Source: Sorangium cellulosum So ce56 (GTDB lineage Bacteria > Myxococcota_A > Polyangia > Polyangiales > Polyangiaceae). Taken from it: a stretch of DNA of 64,000 nt. The stretch is from NCBI RefSeq assembly GCF_000067165.1, contig NC_010162.1, positions 5,835,001 to 5,899,000 of the forward strand. The letters run 5' to 3'. This document shows positions 1 through 12,000 of this stretch, in pieces; positions within the stretch are counted from its first letter, which is position 1; each line of letters starts with the position of its first letter. The translations under genes were made by a program, and so were the position numbers. The notes under the pieces are model-generated. The model was not told the origin of the DNA, searched no databases, and saw only the letters and a program-made list of their open reading frames with translations.

Positions 1-3000
1 GCGCTCGCGGACATAGGCGAGCACCACGTCGACGACGCGCCGGTTGACGTAGTCCGTCAGGACGTTTCCCTTGTGGACCCCCTCGACCTTCTCCATCGAC
101 GCGCCGGGGAACATCACGTCGGTCGCGGCGACGGCCCCTGTCAGCACGTCGGGATACCGCTCCAGGCATAACCACAAGAGCTCGGCGTGGTGCCGGATCT
201 CCGGGCGTCTCGCGAGCAGGCGCTCCTTCTCGTGCTCCAGCGAGGCGCGCTCGACGCGGGGGGCGCTGCGGACCGTGATCCGGCTCCCGCCGCCGTCGAG
301 CTCAAGCCAGCCCGCCTCGGCCAGGTGGGCGAGCAGGACCGGGAACAGCCGTTCGTGGGCCGGCGCGATGCGGAGCGCTGCCTTCAGCGCCGCGAGCTCG
401 TACCGCTCGCCAGACGCGCGGAACACGCCGAGCCGCTGGAAGGCTGCGAGCAAGCATCGCTGCCCGAGGCGGACGAGCTCGCCGAAGCCGTCGTGGAACG
501 CGAGCAGCACGCCCGCGGGAGCGGGGGGCGCTCCGATGCTGCTCCTGGCGTGCTGGAGCACGGGCAGCCCGCTCTCGGGGTAGTGCTGGCACTGCCGGCC
601 CAGATCGCACCCGAGCTCCACCAACGCGTGCGGCTCTGCCTTGATGGGCATGACGCGCTCCACCCGGGCGGTCAGGGCCTGCTCGACCGCGGCCATACCC
701 TCGTCGGGCTCGATGGATCCGATCCCCATCGCGGCGAATCGCTCGCGGTGGCGGTCGTCGGCGACCACGCCGACGCTGCCCCAGTAGCCCCAGTTGAGGA
801 CCTTGACCGCGGTGTCCAGCCGGCGCGCGAGGCCCAGGGCGAAGGCATCCTGGAACGTGCTGGCCGCAGCGTAGTTGCTCTGGCCCGGGCGGCTCGCCTG
901 CGACTGGGCCGAGGAGAAGAAGAGGATGAAATCGAGCGGCTCTCCGCGCGTGACCGCGCAGAGGACCTGGCTGCCCTGCACCTTGGGCGCGAGGGCCGCC
1001 CGCAAGGTCGCCTCGTCCATGCGATCGATGGTCCTGTCCTCGAGCCGGAGGGCCGAGTGAACGACGCCATGGAGGGCTCCGAAGCGGGCCTTGCCCGCGT
1101 CGACGGCAGCGCGCAGGGCGACCGGATCGGCCACGTCGGCGCGGAGGTAGAGGGCCGCGCCGCCGAGGGCCTCGATCCGCCTCACCTTGCCGCGGATCTC
1201 CTCATCCTCCGGCCGGCGGCCGATCAGGATGAGCCTGGCCTTGTACCGCCGGGCCAGGTGCAACCCCAGGGTGTGGCCGATGCCGCCGGCCCCGCCCACG
1301 ATCAGGTACACGCCGCCGGGCCTGAAGGCGGATCGCTCGTTCGCGGGCACGCTCAGCGGCTCGATGGTCGGCACGAACCGCTGCCCGCCGCGCCAAGCGG
1401 CGACCTCCGCGCTCCCGTCCATCAGGGCGCCGAGGACGGCCTCGCGCGCCGCGCCCGTGAGCGGCTCGCCGGCCTCGCCGAGGTCGAGGTCGACGTACTC
1501 GACGCGGACCCCCGGGTACTCTCCGGCCAGCGACCGGCTCCATCCCAGCAAGGCCCCGCCGTAGAGCGCGTTGACCTCGCCCGGGAGCACGGGGAAGGCG
1601 CGGCTCGTGACCACCTGGAAGCGCAGCGGAGCGAGCATGAGCCCTGCCCGGCTCACCGCCTTGACGAGGCGGAACAGGGCGAAGAGCCCCTGGTTCAGGC
1701 AGCGATCCAGCGCTTCGCCGTCGTGGAGGCTCGCCTCATCCCGGGAGATCCCGCCCAGGAAATGAAGCGTGGAGACGAGCGAGGCGTCGCGCAGGGGTTG
1801 CTCCCAGGCGCCGGGGTCCGCCGTGTCGACCTCCCAGCTCCGCGCGTCGAGGCGGCGTGTCCGTGACCCGAGGCGCACGGCGAGCACGCGCTCCCCGCCG
1901 TAGACCTCGGTCAGCGCCGAGGCGAGGGCCTGCTCTGCCGGTGGGTAGACAACGACGACGGTCCTGCCCGCGTCACGGCCGCCGGCATCCGGCCGAGAGC
2001 CCTCGCCGGCGCGGCTCGGAGCAGCCACCCAGCGCGGCAGGAAGAGCGCGCAGCGCGCGCCTCGCCGGAGGGGCCGGGTGCGCAGCTCCTGCAGCTTCGC
2101 GCAGACCTGGCCCTCCTCGTCGAGGATCGCGAGGTGGTAGCGCCCCTCGGCGATCTTCCTCGCATAGAGGAAGCCGCTGCCCCGCGGCGCCCGGCTCACC
2201 TCCACACCGGCGAGCGACGCAGGCACGCTCGCCTCGATCCGGTCCTCTTCCAGAGAGGCGGCCACGTGAAGGGCGCCGGTCAGCAGGGCCGGATGCAGCC
2301 AGATCCTGGCCGGCTCCCGGGCGGCCGAGCGAGGCAGCTCGTAGCGGGCCAGCGCCTCGCCGTCGCCGACGTGCACGACCTGGATCACGCGCCGCTCGGC
2401 CTGCTCGTGCAGCCCGCGGGGCTCGAGCGACGCATGGAAGGCCTCTCCATCGAGGCGCCTCGGGCAGCGGGCGATGACCGACGCGATCGCGATCTCGCCG
2501 CCGGTGCCCTCGCCGGGGGCGTCCACGGCGCCCTGGCCGGAGAGCAGGTCGCCTTCCTTCCCGTCCGCCTGGATGCGGAACGCGAGGCCCCCGTCCTGGC
2601 GGTGCAGCGCCACGCGGAGCCGGTGCACGCCGCCGTGGAGCGGCCGCAGGTCCCCCCAGCTCACGGCGCGCAGGCCGCTGCCGCTGCCGGGGCGCGCGTG
2701 CTCCAGCGCCACCCGCGCCATCTCCAGGAGCGCGAAGGGGCAGAGGAGCGTCTGGCCGGCGAGGCGAAGGTCCACGCCGGCGGCGCCCGAGATGTCTTTG
2801 ACATAGGAAAGCCCCTCGCCGAGGCTCTCGGACAGCTCGAGCGCGTCGAGGAGCGGGTGCAGCGGACCGGAGCGGGGGGACAGGCCGGCGCCTCTCGCCG
2901 TGAACCAGTGGCGTTCCTGGGCGAAGGGATAGGTCGGCAGCGAGAGCCGCTGGTAGCTCCCCTCGCCGAGGAGCGCCTTCCAGTCCACCGCGCCGCCGCC

Positions 3001-6000
3001 GACCCAGAGCTCGGCGAGGGCGAGGAGCTTCTCGCGGACGCTCTGCGGAGGCAGCGCCCGCGCCTCCCGCAGCTCGCCGACGAGCCGGCCGCCGCTCTCC
3101 TGCGGCGCAGCGGGCTGCGCCGTGCTCCGCGGGGACACGAAGCCTTCCGCGGCGCCCTCGCGCAGCGCGGCCCGGGTGGACTCGAGCAGGCCGCGGCCGT
3201 CGGAAGCGACGAAGGCCGCGCGGTGCTTGAACTGCGGCTTCCCCGCGGCCAGCGTGTACGCGACGTCTCCCAGATCGCTGTCCGCGCCGCCCTGCTCGAG
3301 CCAGCGGTCGAGATCGGCGATCTTGCGATGCAACGCGTCCTCGGTCCTCGCCGACAGGACGACGGGGTACCAGGGCCATGCCGCCCGGACCGGCGCTCGA
3401 TCGCGCGCGGGCGGCTCTTCCAGGACCAGGTGGGCGTTGGTGCCGCCGATGCCGAAGGCGCTGATCGCCGCCCGGCGCGGGGCGCCGCCGATCGGCCGCC
3501 ACGCTGTGCGCGCGGTGCTCACGAAGAACGGGCTGCTCGCGAAATCGATGTGCTCGTTCGCCTCGCGGAAGTGCAGCGACGGGGGGATCTCCCCGTGCTG
3601 CATCGCGAGCAGGATCTTGAGGAGCCCGGCCATGCCTGCGGCCGTGGCCGCGTGCCCGATGTTGGTCTTCACCGAGCCGATCGCGCAGTACTGCCGCTCG
3701 TCGGTGAACCGGCGGAACGCCCGGGTGAGCGCCTCCACCTCGATCGGGTCTCCCAGCTTCGTGCCGGTCCCGTGGGCCTCCACGTAGCCGACGGTCGCGG
3801 GGCTCACGCCGGAGCGCTCGTAGACAGAGACCTCGAGCTCGGTCTGGGACAGCGTGCTCGGCGCGCTGATGCCGTTGGTGCGGCCGTCCTGGTTGACGCC
3901 CGATCCCTTGATGATCCCCAGGATGCGATCGCCGTCGCGCAGCGCGGCGTGGAGCGGCTTCAGGACCACCACGCCGACCCCTTCCCCGGGCACGAAGCCG
4001 TCGGCGCGGTTGTCGAAGGCGCGGCACTCGCCCGCGGGCGACAGCATGCTGCCGCTGCTCCAGAGGATGAACCAGTCGGCCGTGAGGTTGACGAAGATCC
4101 CGCCGGCGAGGGCCATGTCGCAGTCGCCGTCCATCAGGGCGCGGCAGGCCAGATGCACGGCCACCAGGGAGGACGAGCACGCGGTGTGCACGGCCAGCGC
4201 TGGCCCCTTGAGATCGAGGAAGTACGAGATCCGCGAGGCCAGGACCGAGACGTCGTTGCCCCAGACGCACTGCCCCTCTCGCCGGGCCCCCTCGTCGCGC
4301 AGCAGGCTGAGGTACTCGCCGCGGTCCGCGCCCACGAAGACCCCGCAGCGGGTCTCGGACACCGAGGCGTCGGCATACCCCGCGTCCTCGAGGGCGTGAA
4401 ACGCCTCCTGCAAGAACAGACGCTGCTGCGGATCGGAGAGATCGGCCTCCTTGCCGGAGATGTTGAAGAACGAGGCGTCGAAGCTGTCGATGTCCTCGAG
4501 GAAGCCTCCCCATTTCGAGTAGGTCTTGTCGACGTCGCGGGGATCGGGGTCGTAGAAGACGGCCGGATCCCAGCGGTCCCTGGGGACCTCGGTCACGGAG
4601 CAGACGCCGGCAGCGAGGTTCTGCCAGTAGGCATCCAGGCCGTTCGCGCCGGGGAACCGCCCCGACATGCCGATGATGGCGATGTCCGTGCTGACGACCC
4701 GGGGCGCGGGGCCGACCGCCGCGCCGTCATCGGCCTGCGTGAACATGGCCGGCGCAGCGAGGGAGCGCGCTGCGGACGCGGACGCGGACGCGGGCGCCGG
4801 CACATCGCGCCGTGAGGGCCCGTGCCGGAACAGATCGTCCGCCGAGCGGTGTGGCGCCTGCTCCTCGGGGAGGCGCGTCGGCGGTTCGCCGTCGAGGCGA
4901 GCGACCTCGGTCCATCGCGTGGCGATCGCCTCTCCGTGCTCCTGCCACAGGAGCTCGGACAGGGCGTTCACGTCGGGGTAGTCGTAGAGCACCGTGGCCC
5001 GCAGCGCGGTCCCGAACGCCCCGTTGAGGCGGTTGACGAGATCCACGCCGATGATGGAGTCCACGCCGTACTCCACGAAGGGAGCGCTCGTGGGCACCTC
5101 GGCGACGGTGGATCCCAGGGCGAGCGCGACCTCGGCGGCGACGCGATGGGCGATGCGCTCCTTGACCGCCTCGCCGCTCCGCGCGCCCGCGGGGCGCCCC
5201 GTCGGCGCGGCGCTCGTGGCCTCGACGGGCCGAGTGCCTCGCTCGGAGGCGGCCGGCTCCGAGCGCTCGCGCGCGACGACGGCGCGCGCGCCGAGCTGCC
5301 CGCTCGCCGGGCGGCGCGCCTCGCCGAGCACCCAGCCGTCGCTCTCGGCGGTGATGACGTGCTGGGTGGGGCGCAGCCCCTCGATCGACGTCGACTCGAG
5401 CCCGATCCGCTCGAAGCCCAGGCCAGCGAGCAGCCCGCGCCACCCCTCGGCGTCCAGCAGCGGCGATCCGGGCACGCGCAGCTCGCTGTCCTCGGACAGC
5501 CACCAGCCGTCCAGCAGGCCGAAGGTGAGCGTGTTGTAGTCCTGGACTGCGGTCTGCTCGTTGACGATCAGCCAGCCGTGCGCGCGCAGGAGCCGCTTCA
5601 CGCGGGTGATCGTCGCCCGCATGCTCCGCGTCGCGTGGAGCACGTTGGTCGCGAGGATCACGTCGAAGGAGCCGGGCAAGAACCCCTGCTCCCCGGGGTC
5701 TCGCTCGATGTCGAGGCGCTCGAACGCCACGAAGGGGTGCGCCTGCCCGAAGGTCTGCTCTCCATGGCGGAGGAAAGCGCGCGAGACGTCGGTGTACACG
5801 TAGCGGATCCTGCTCGCGAACGGCGCCAGCGCCTCCAGCACGACCGCGCTCGTGCCGCCGGTGCCCGCGCCGATCTCGAGCAGATCGAGGGTCTCGCCCT
5901 CGCCGAGGTGCGCGAGCCGAGCCCGGACGATCTCGACCACCCGGCGGGCGACGAGGCGGTTGAAGTGATCGGCGACCGGGTTGTTCCGGTAGATCCCCTC

Positions 6001-9000
6001 GACGCGCGCCATCGAGCCGCCGGAGAACAGGAGCTCGGTGGCGAGCGCCTCGCCGGCGAGGATCGCGGGCAGATGCTGGAGGCAGGTCGAGAGCAGCGCG
6101 ACGTGCGCGCCGATCCCGGAGAAGGCCGGTCCGCTCGGCGCGCCCGGGGCCTCCACGGCGAAGGCAGGCGCGGCGCCGACCGTCACGCGATCGCCCTCGA
6201 CCCGGACCACACCTTCGCGCGCGAGCAGGCTGAGCGCGGCATCGAAGAAGCGGCCGTGCCTGGGCAGGATGCCGAGGTGCTCCCGCAGCGCCTCGCGGTC
6301 GATGGAGCGTCCCTTGGCGCGGAAGAGCCCCATGGCGCCGAGCTGCCGCGCCAGCGCGCGGCGCCCCCAGCGATCGAGCTCGTCGAGCGCGTTCAGGGCG
6401 CGGCCTACCTCCTCCGCCGCGGGCGCCGCGCCCATCGCGGGCGTGGTCGAGAGGAGCGCCGGGTAGCGGCGAGGCAGGAGGATCACCTCGTGCCCCAGAT
6501 CGACGCCCATGGCGGCGAGCACGTCGTCGTCGGCCTTCACGGCGAGCGCCTGATGGACCGGGCTGGAGAGGACCCGCAGGAGGGCCTCCATCCCCGCCTC
6601 GGGCGGCATGGCCTGGTATCCCAGGGTCACGAGCCGCCTGTCGTACTCCTCGTCGCCGGACTGCCAGTATCCCCAGTTGATTGTCTTCACGGGGAAGGGC
6701 GCGCGCGCGCGGAGGTGATCGGCGAAGGCGTCCTTGAAGGCGCACCCGGCCGCGTAGTTGCTCTGCGATTTGTCGCCGGTGAACGACTGGATCGACGAGA
6801 AGAAGACAAGGAAGTCCAGCGGCTCGTCCGCGAGGGCCCGGTAGAGCGCGACGCTGCCCTGCACCTTGGGAGAGAGGACGCGGGCGAAGGTGTCCGTATC
6901 CATCGAGGCGAGCGGCGCGCCCTGGTACGAAAGGGCCGAATGGAAGGCCCCGTTCACGGCGCCGAAGCGGGCCCTGGCGTGGGCGACGGCGGCGCGCAGC
7001 GCGGCCGGATCGGCGGCGTCGGCCTGGGCGTACAGCACCTCGCCGCCCTCGGCTTCCACCGCGGCGATCTTCGCCTGGATGCCCGCGTCGAGCGGCGAGC
7101 GGCCCACCCACACAAGGCGGGCCTGGAGCTTCCTGGCCAGGAAGCGGCTGACATCGACCCCGAGGCGCCCTGCGCCGCCCAGGATCAGGTACGTCCCCCG
7201 GGGCCTCAGCGTCGGCGCGTCCGCGGCCGGCTCCGACAGCAGCGCCGGCGCGATGACGCGGCAGGTACGCTGCCCGCGGCGGATCGCCGTGACCGCCCCG
7301 TCCGGGTGCGGCGGCTCGTCGAGCACGGCGCGCGCGAGGCCGAGGAGCGCGCTGCTCTCCGCCGCGCCGCCCTGCTCGTCGAGACCGAGATCGAGGCAGC
7401 TCACCATGAGCTCCGGAAGCTCGTGCGCGAGCACCCGGCAGAGCCCGTAGAGCGTCGCCCCGGCCGGGTTGGTGTGAGCCCCGGGCAGCACCGGGTAAAC
7501 GTCGCTGGCCACGACGCACAACCGGCGCGGCCGGTCGACTGCGCGCCGGGCCGCGAGCTCGCGGACCAGGTGCAGCAGGGCGAAGGCGCCGTGCTCGAGG
7601 CCCTCCTCGAGCGCCTGGGCGTCCTCGACATCCCACGGCCGAGCGCGAACGCCGCCCAGGAAGATCACCGCGCCGAACGCCTCGCCGGGCATCGCGAGCT
7701 CGAGAGGCCCCTCGCCCGTCCGGCCGCGGCCGCCCTCGATCCTCCGCGCCACCACCCGATCGCGCCCGAGCAGCTCGACGAGCGCCTCCTTCAGAGGCGC
7801 GCCGTCCTGCGTATAGAGCACCAGGGTCCGCTCTGCCCACGGCGCGGGTGAGCCGGCCGCCGGCGCCGGAAGGGCGCGGGGGACCCAGCGGGGGACGAAG
7901 AGCATGCTATCGCCCCGCGCCGTGCCCGCGGCGCGCTCGCTCTCCGTGACGGAGATGCCGTCGAGCCGGGCGTCCCCCCGGCTGCTGTCGTCGAGGATCG
8001 TGGCCCGGTCGTCGCGCGCCCGCGCGGCGGGCGCCTCGGGCGGCGAGAACCAGTGTCGGTCCCGCGCGAACGCGTAGCCAGGCAGGGAGATGCGCCGCGG
8101 CGCCTCGCCTGGCGAATACAGCATCTCCCAGTCCACCTCGGCGCCGAGGACCCAGAGCCGGGCGAGCTTGGCCAGGTTCTGGCTCGCGAGGATCGCGTCG
8201 AGGAAAGCGCGGCCCTCCGTGCCGGAGACGAGGTGCATCAGGTCGTCGTCTCTCCCCCGGACGCTCCCGTGGAAGAGCCCCTCGATGCGATCGCGGCCTG
8301 AGACGAACAGGCCCAGCTTGTCCGAGAGCTCCGCAATGTCCGAGGCGACCACCGCGAGGCGCGCGTTCATGGGCTCGCGGCCCACCTGGAGCGTGTAGGC
8401 CAGATCGGCGAGCGCGATCGGGCCCGCGGCGGGCGAAGGCTGCGAGGGCGCGCGCGCGGCCTGATAGCAGTCGCGCAGCGGCGCCTCGAAGCTGTGGCAG
8501 AGGTGCTGCGCCAGGGTGCGGAGCGAGTGGTGCGCGCCGAGCCCGTGGGGGGTGAGGTGCAGGTGGTATCGCTCGTTGATGCGGGAGGTGAAGACCGAGA
8601 GGCCCACCTGATCGAAGCCGATTTCCAGCAGGTCGCCCTCGGGCTCGATGTCGTCCGGCTCGTGGCGCAGGACCCCGGCGGCCATCAGCAGGAGATCCCG
8701 GCCCACGAGATCGGCCAGATCGGCCAGATCGGCGAGATCGCGGGACACCTCGGGCTCCGCGCCGAAGGGGACCCGGCGCAGGTGCTCGCAGAGCTGGGCG
8801 GCTTGCGCCCTGAGCCTCTCCTCGGATCTGGCGGAGAGCACCACGACGCGAGGAGCGCGCGCGTCCACCGCCGCGGCGCCGGGCCGCGCCTCGCTGGCCT
8901 CGAAGTCCTCGACCACGACGTGGGCGTTGACGCCGCCGAAGCCGAAGGAGCTGATGCCCGCGCGTCGCGGCGCGCCCTCGATCGGGTCCCACGGCACGGT

Positions 9001-12000
9001 CCGATCCAGGACGAAGAAGGGCGATCCTTCCAGGCGGATGTAGGGGTTCAGCTCCCGAAAATGCAGGTTTCCCGGGAGCTTTTTGTGCTTCATCGCCAGC
9101 AGGATCTTGATGAGCCCGGCGATGCCCGCCGCGGTCTCCAGGTGGCCGATGTTCGTCTTGATCGAGCCGAGCGCGCAGAACGGCGCGTCGGGCGCGGCGG
9201 CGCCCTGCTGGGCGAACAGCGCCTCGAACGCCTTCTTGAGCGCTTCGATCTCGATGGGATCGCCCAGCTTGGTCCCGGTGCCGTGTGTCTCGATGTAGCT
9301 CACGGTGGCGGGGTCCACGCCCGCTCGCCGCCAGGCCTCGGCCACAAGCGCCGCCTGCGCGCTCGGGTTCGGAGTCGTCAGGGTGTTGACCCTGCCCCCG
9401 TGGTTGACCGCATGCCCCCGGAGGATGCCGTGGATGGGATCGCCGTCCTCGAGGGCCCTGGACAGGCGCTTGAGCAGGAGCATCCCGGCGCCCTCGCTGC
9501 GGACGTAGCCGTCTGCGTCCTTGTCGAAGGTCTTGCAGCGCCCGTCCGGGGAGAGCATGCCGGCCTTGCTCAGCGAGATGTAGAGCGTGGGGCTGACGAT
9601 GACGTTCACCCCGCCGGCCAGGGCGGTGTCGCACTCGCCGGCCAGGAGCGCATCGACGGCGCGGCAGACCGCCACGAGGGAGCTGGAGCACGCGCTGTCC
9701 ACGACCTCGCTGGGCCCGTGGAGGTTCAGCAGGTACGAGATGCGGTTCGGCGCGATCGCGTGGCTGAGCGCCCCGGTAGCGAGGTGCGCCTCGGCCGGCA
9801 CGAGGCGTCTCGCCATCACCTCGCGGTAATCGGCGTTCCCGATCCCCACGTAAACGCCCGTCCGGCTGCCGGACAGCGACGACGGCCGGTACCCGGCGTG
9901 CTCGATGGCCTTCCAGGTGATCTCCAGCAGGATGCGCTGCTGTGGATCCATGAGGGCGGCCTCCCGCGGGGAGATCCCGAAGAACGCGGCATCGAACCGA
10001 TCCACGTGCTTCATAAAGCCGCCCCAGCGGACAGCGGTCTTGTCGAGCTCCTCGGAAGAGGCCCAGTGCTCCTCCCAGTTCCAGCGGTCCCTGGGGATGA
10101 CCTCGATGACATCGCGCCCCGCTTCGAGGTGCGACCAGAGCTCGTCCACGCTGTCGGAGGCAGGGAACACCCCGCTCATCCCGATGACGGCGATGGGCTC
10201 ACGCTCCAGGGGGCCGGCGGCCATAGCCGGCTGGAAACGCCGTGGCGCGGCCTTGGCCGGCGGTGCGCCGCCGGCGACCCGGGGGCCCCCCTGGGCCGTC
10301 CCTTCGTTGCGCGGCTCGCCGCTGGCGCCGTCTCCGGCGCGCGCTGCCGGACCCGACCAGCGGGCCCGGATCGCGTCACCGTGGCTTCCGCACAACGTGC
10401 GGACGACGGAGCCGATGGTCCGGTGCTCGAAGAAGACAGACGGAGTGAGGTCCACCCCGTACGACGTGTTGAGCTGATTCGTCAGCTCCACGAACGTCGT
10501 CGAGTCGAATCCATAAGCGCTCATCTCCTCCTGCGGATCGATGTCTCTCGGCGCGATGCTCAGGATCGCGCCGATGATCTCCAGCAGCTCCGCCTGGAAC
10601 CGCGCGTTCAGCGCGGCGTCCTCCGCCGCGGTCGCGCTCCGCCGCGGCGCCGATCGCGGCCTCGCGGCCGGGACGGTGGTGCCGACGCCGAGCGCCCTGT
10701 CGAGCCGCTCGGGCACGCCCTCCAGGACCAGGAAGGTCTCGTGGGGCAGGCGCAGGCCGCGGTCGAACGCGTCGAGGCCCGTCGCCGTCGTCAGCGGGCT
10801 CATCCCCAGCGTAAGCTCGAGCCGCTGTGCGGTCGACCGGTCCATCTGCATGCCGCCCTCCCGCCAGAGGGGCCAACCGATGGAGAGCGTCTTTCCGGTG
10901 CGCGCTCCCCGCGCCCGCTGCGCCTCCCGCCACACGGCGAACTCATCCATGAAGCGATTGGCGTACGCGTAATCGCTCTGCCCCACGTTCCCGAGCGCCC
11001 CCACGAACGACGAGAACATCACGAAGAAATCGAGCGGCTCGTCCCGGGTCGCCTCGTCGAGCGCCAGCGTCCCGAGGACCTTCGGCGCCAGCACCTCGGC
11101 CATGTCCTTGCGGGTCTTGGAGAGGCAGAGGCCGTCGCGGAGGACGCCGGCGGCGTGGATCACGCCGTCGATGCGAGAGAACCGGCGCTTGACCGCCTGG
11201 ATCAGGGCCGCAGCCTGCCCGCTGTCGCCGATGTCCGCCTGGAAGTACGCGGCCTGTCCGCCGAGGGCATCGATCTCCTGCAGCACGGCCTGCGTGCGCG
11301 GGTCCGGCGCCGAGCGCCCGCAGAGCGCGATGCGCGCGCGCGAGGTGCGCGCGAGGTGCCGAGCAAACAGCGCGCCCAGCCCACCTGCTCCGCCCGTGAT
11401 CACGTGGACTCCCTCGTCCTTGAATGCACGCAGGGCGAGGGATCCTTCAGAGCTCAGGGCGGGATCGAGCGCGGCGAACCTCCGGACGAGGCGCCTGCTG
11501 CCCTCGAAGCGCACCTCGACCTCGTCTCCTCCATCCCACGCGCCGACGATCCGCCCGAGCCAGGCGTCCAGGTGGAAGGCCTCATGCGCCGCGACCGACA
11601 GGCCGACGACCTCGAGGCGGAGCCTGTCGCTCTCCTGGCGAACGGACCGCGCGAAGCCGGCGACGGCAGCGTGCACGTGGCCGGGATCGCGATCGCTCGA
11701 GGGGTAGACATAGCGGACGCTCAGGGGCGCTCCGCCCTCGCGCGGGCGCATCTCCTGGAGGAGGGGCAAGAGCGAGTGGATGCCGCGGTCGAGCTTGTCG
11801 GCCAGGCTCTCCCGGGCGGCCTCCGCGCCCAGGGACCAAAGGTGGAGCACGTGGCGCGGCGCTGCCCCTCGCTCCCGGAGCTTCTCCGCGAGGAGACGGT
11901 AATGGTCTGCGCGCCGGGGCTCGATCGCGAAGGTGGTGTCATCCTCCTGGAGGAACGCTTCCCCCGGCTTCACCACCACGACGGGTTGTCCCCGCAGGTG

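Noticed and set aside
187..1866. Long plus-strand open frame, 559 codons
   Set aside because: It is the mirror of the minus-strand PKS KR/MT region; Arg/Glu/Ala-rich text with no family, a usual artefact of high GC.
1973..4513. Minus-strand open frame of 846 codons inside the PKS
   Set aside because: It is a shifted reading of the real KS3/DH frame; the true frame gives clear KS text (TACSSSLVAVH) and this one gives Arg/Pro repeats.
8700..8740. Short tandem word GATCGGCCA in the PKS
   Set aside because: It codes DLADLADL in the relic carrier linker; likely chance slippage without further meaning.
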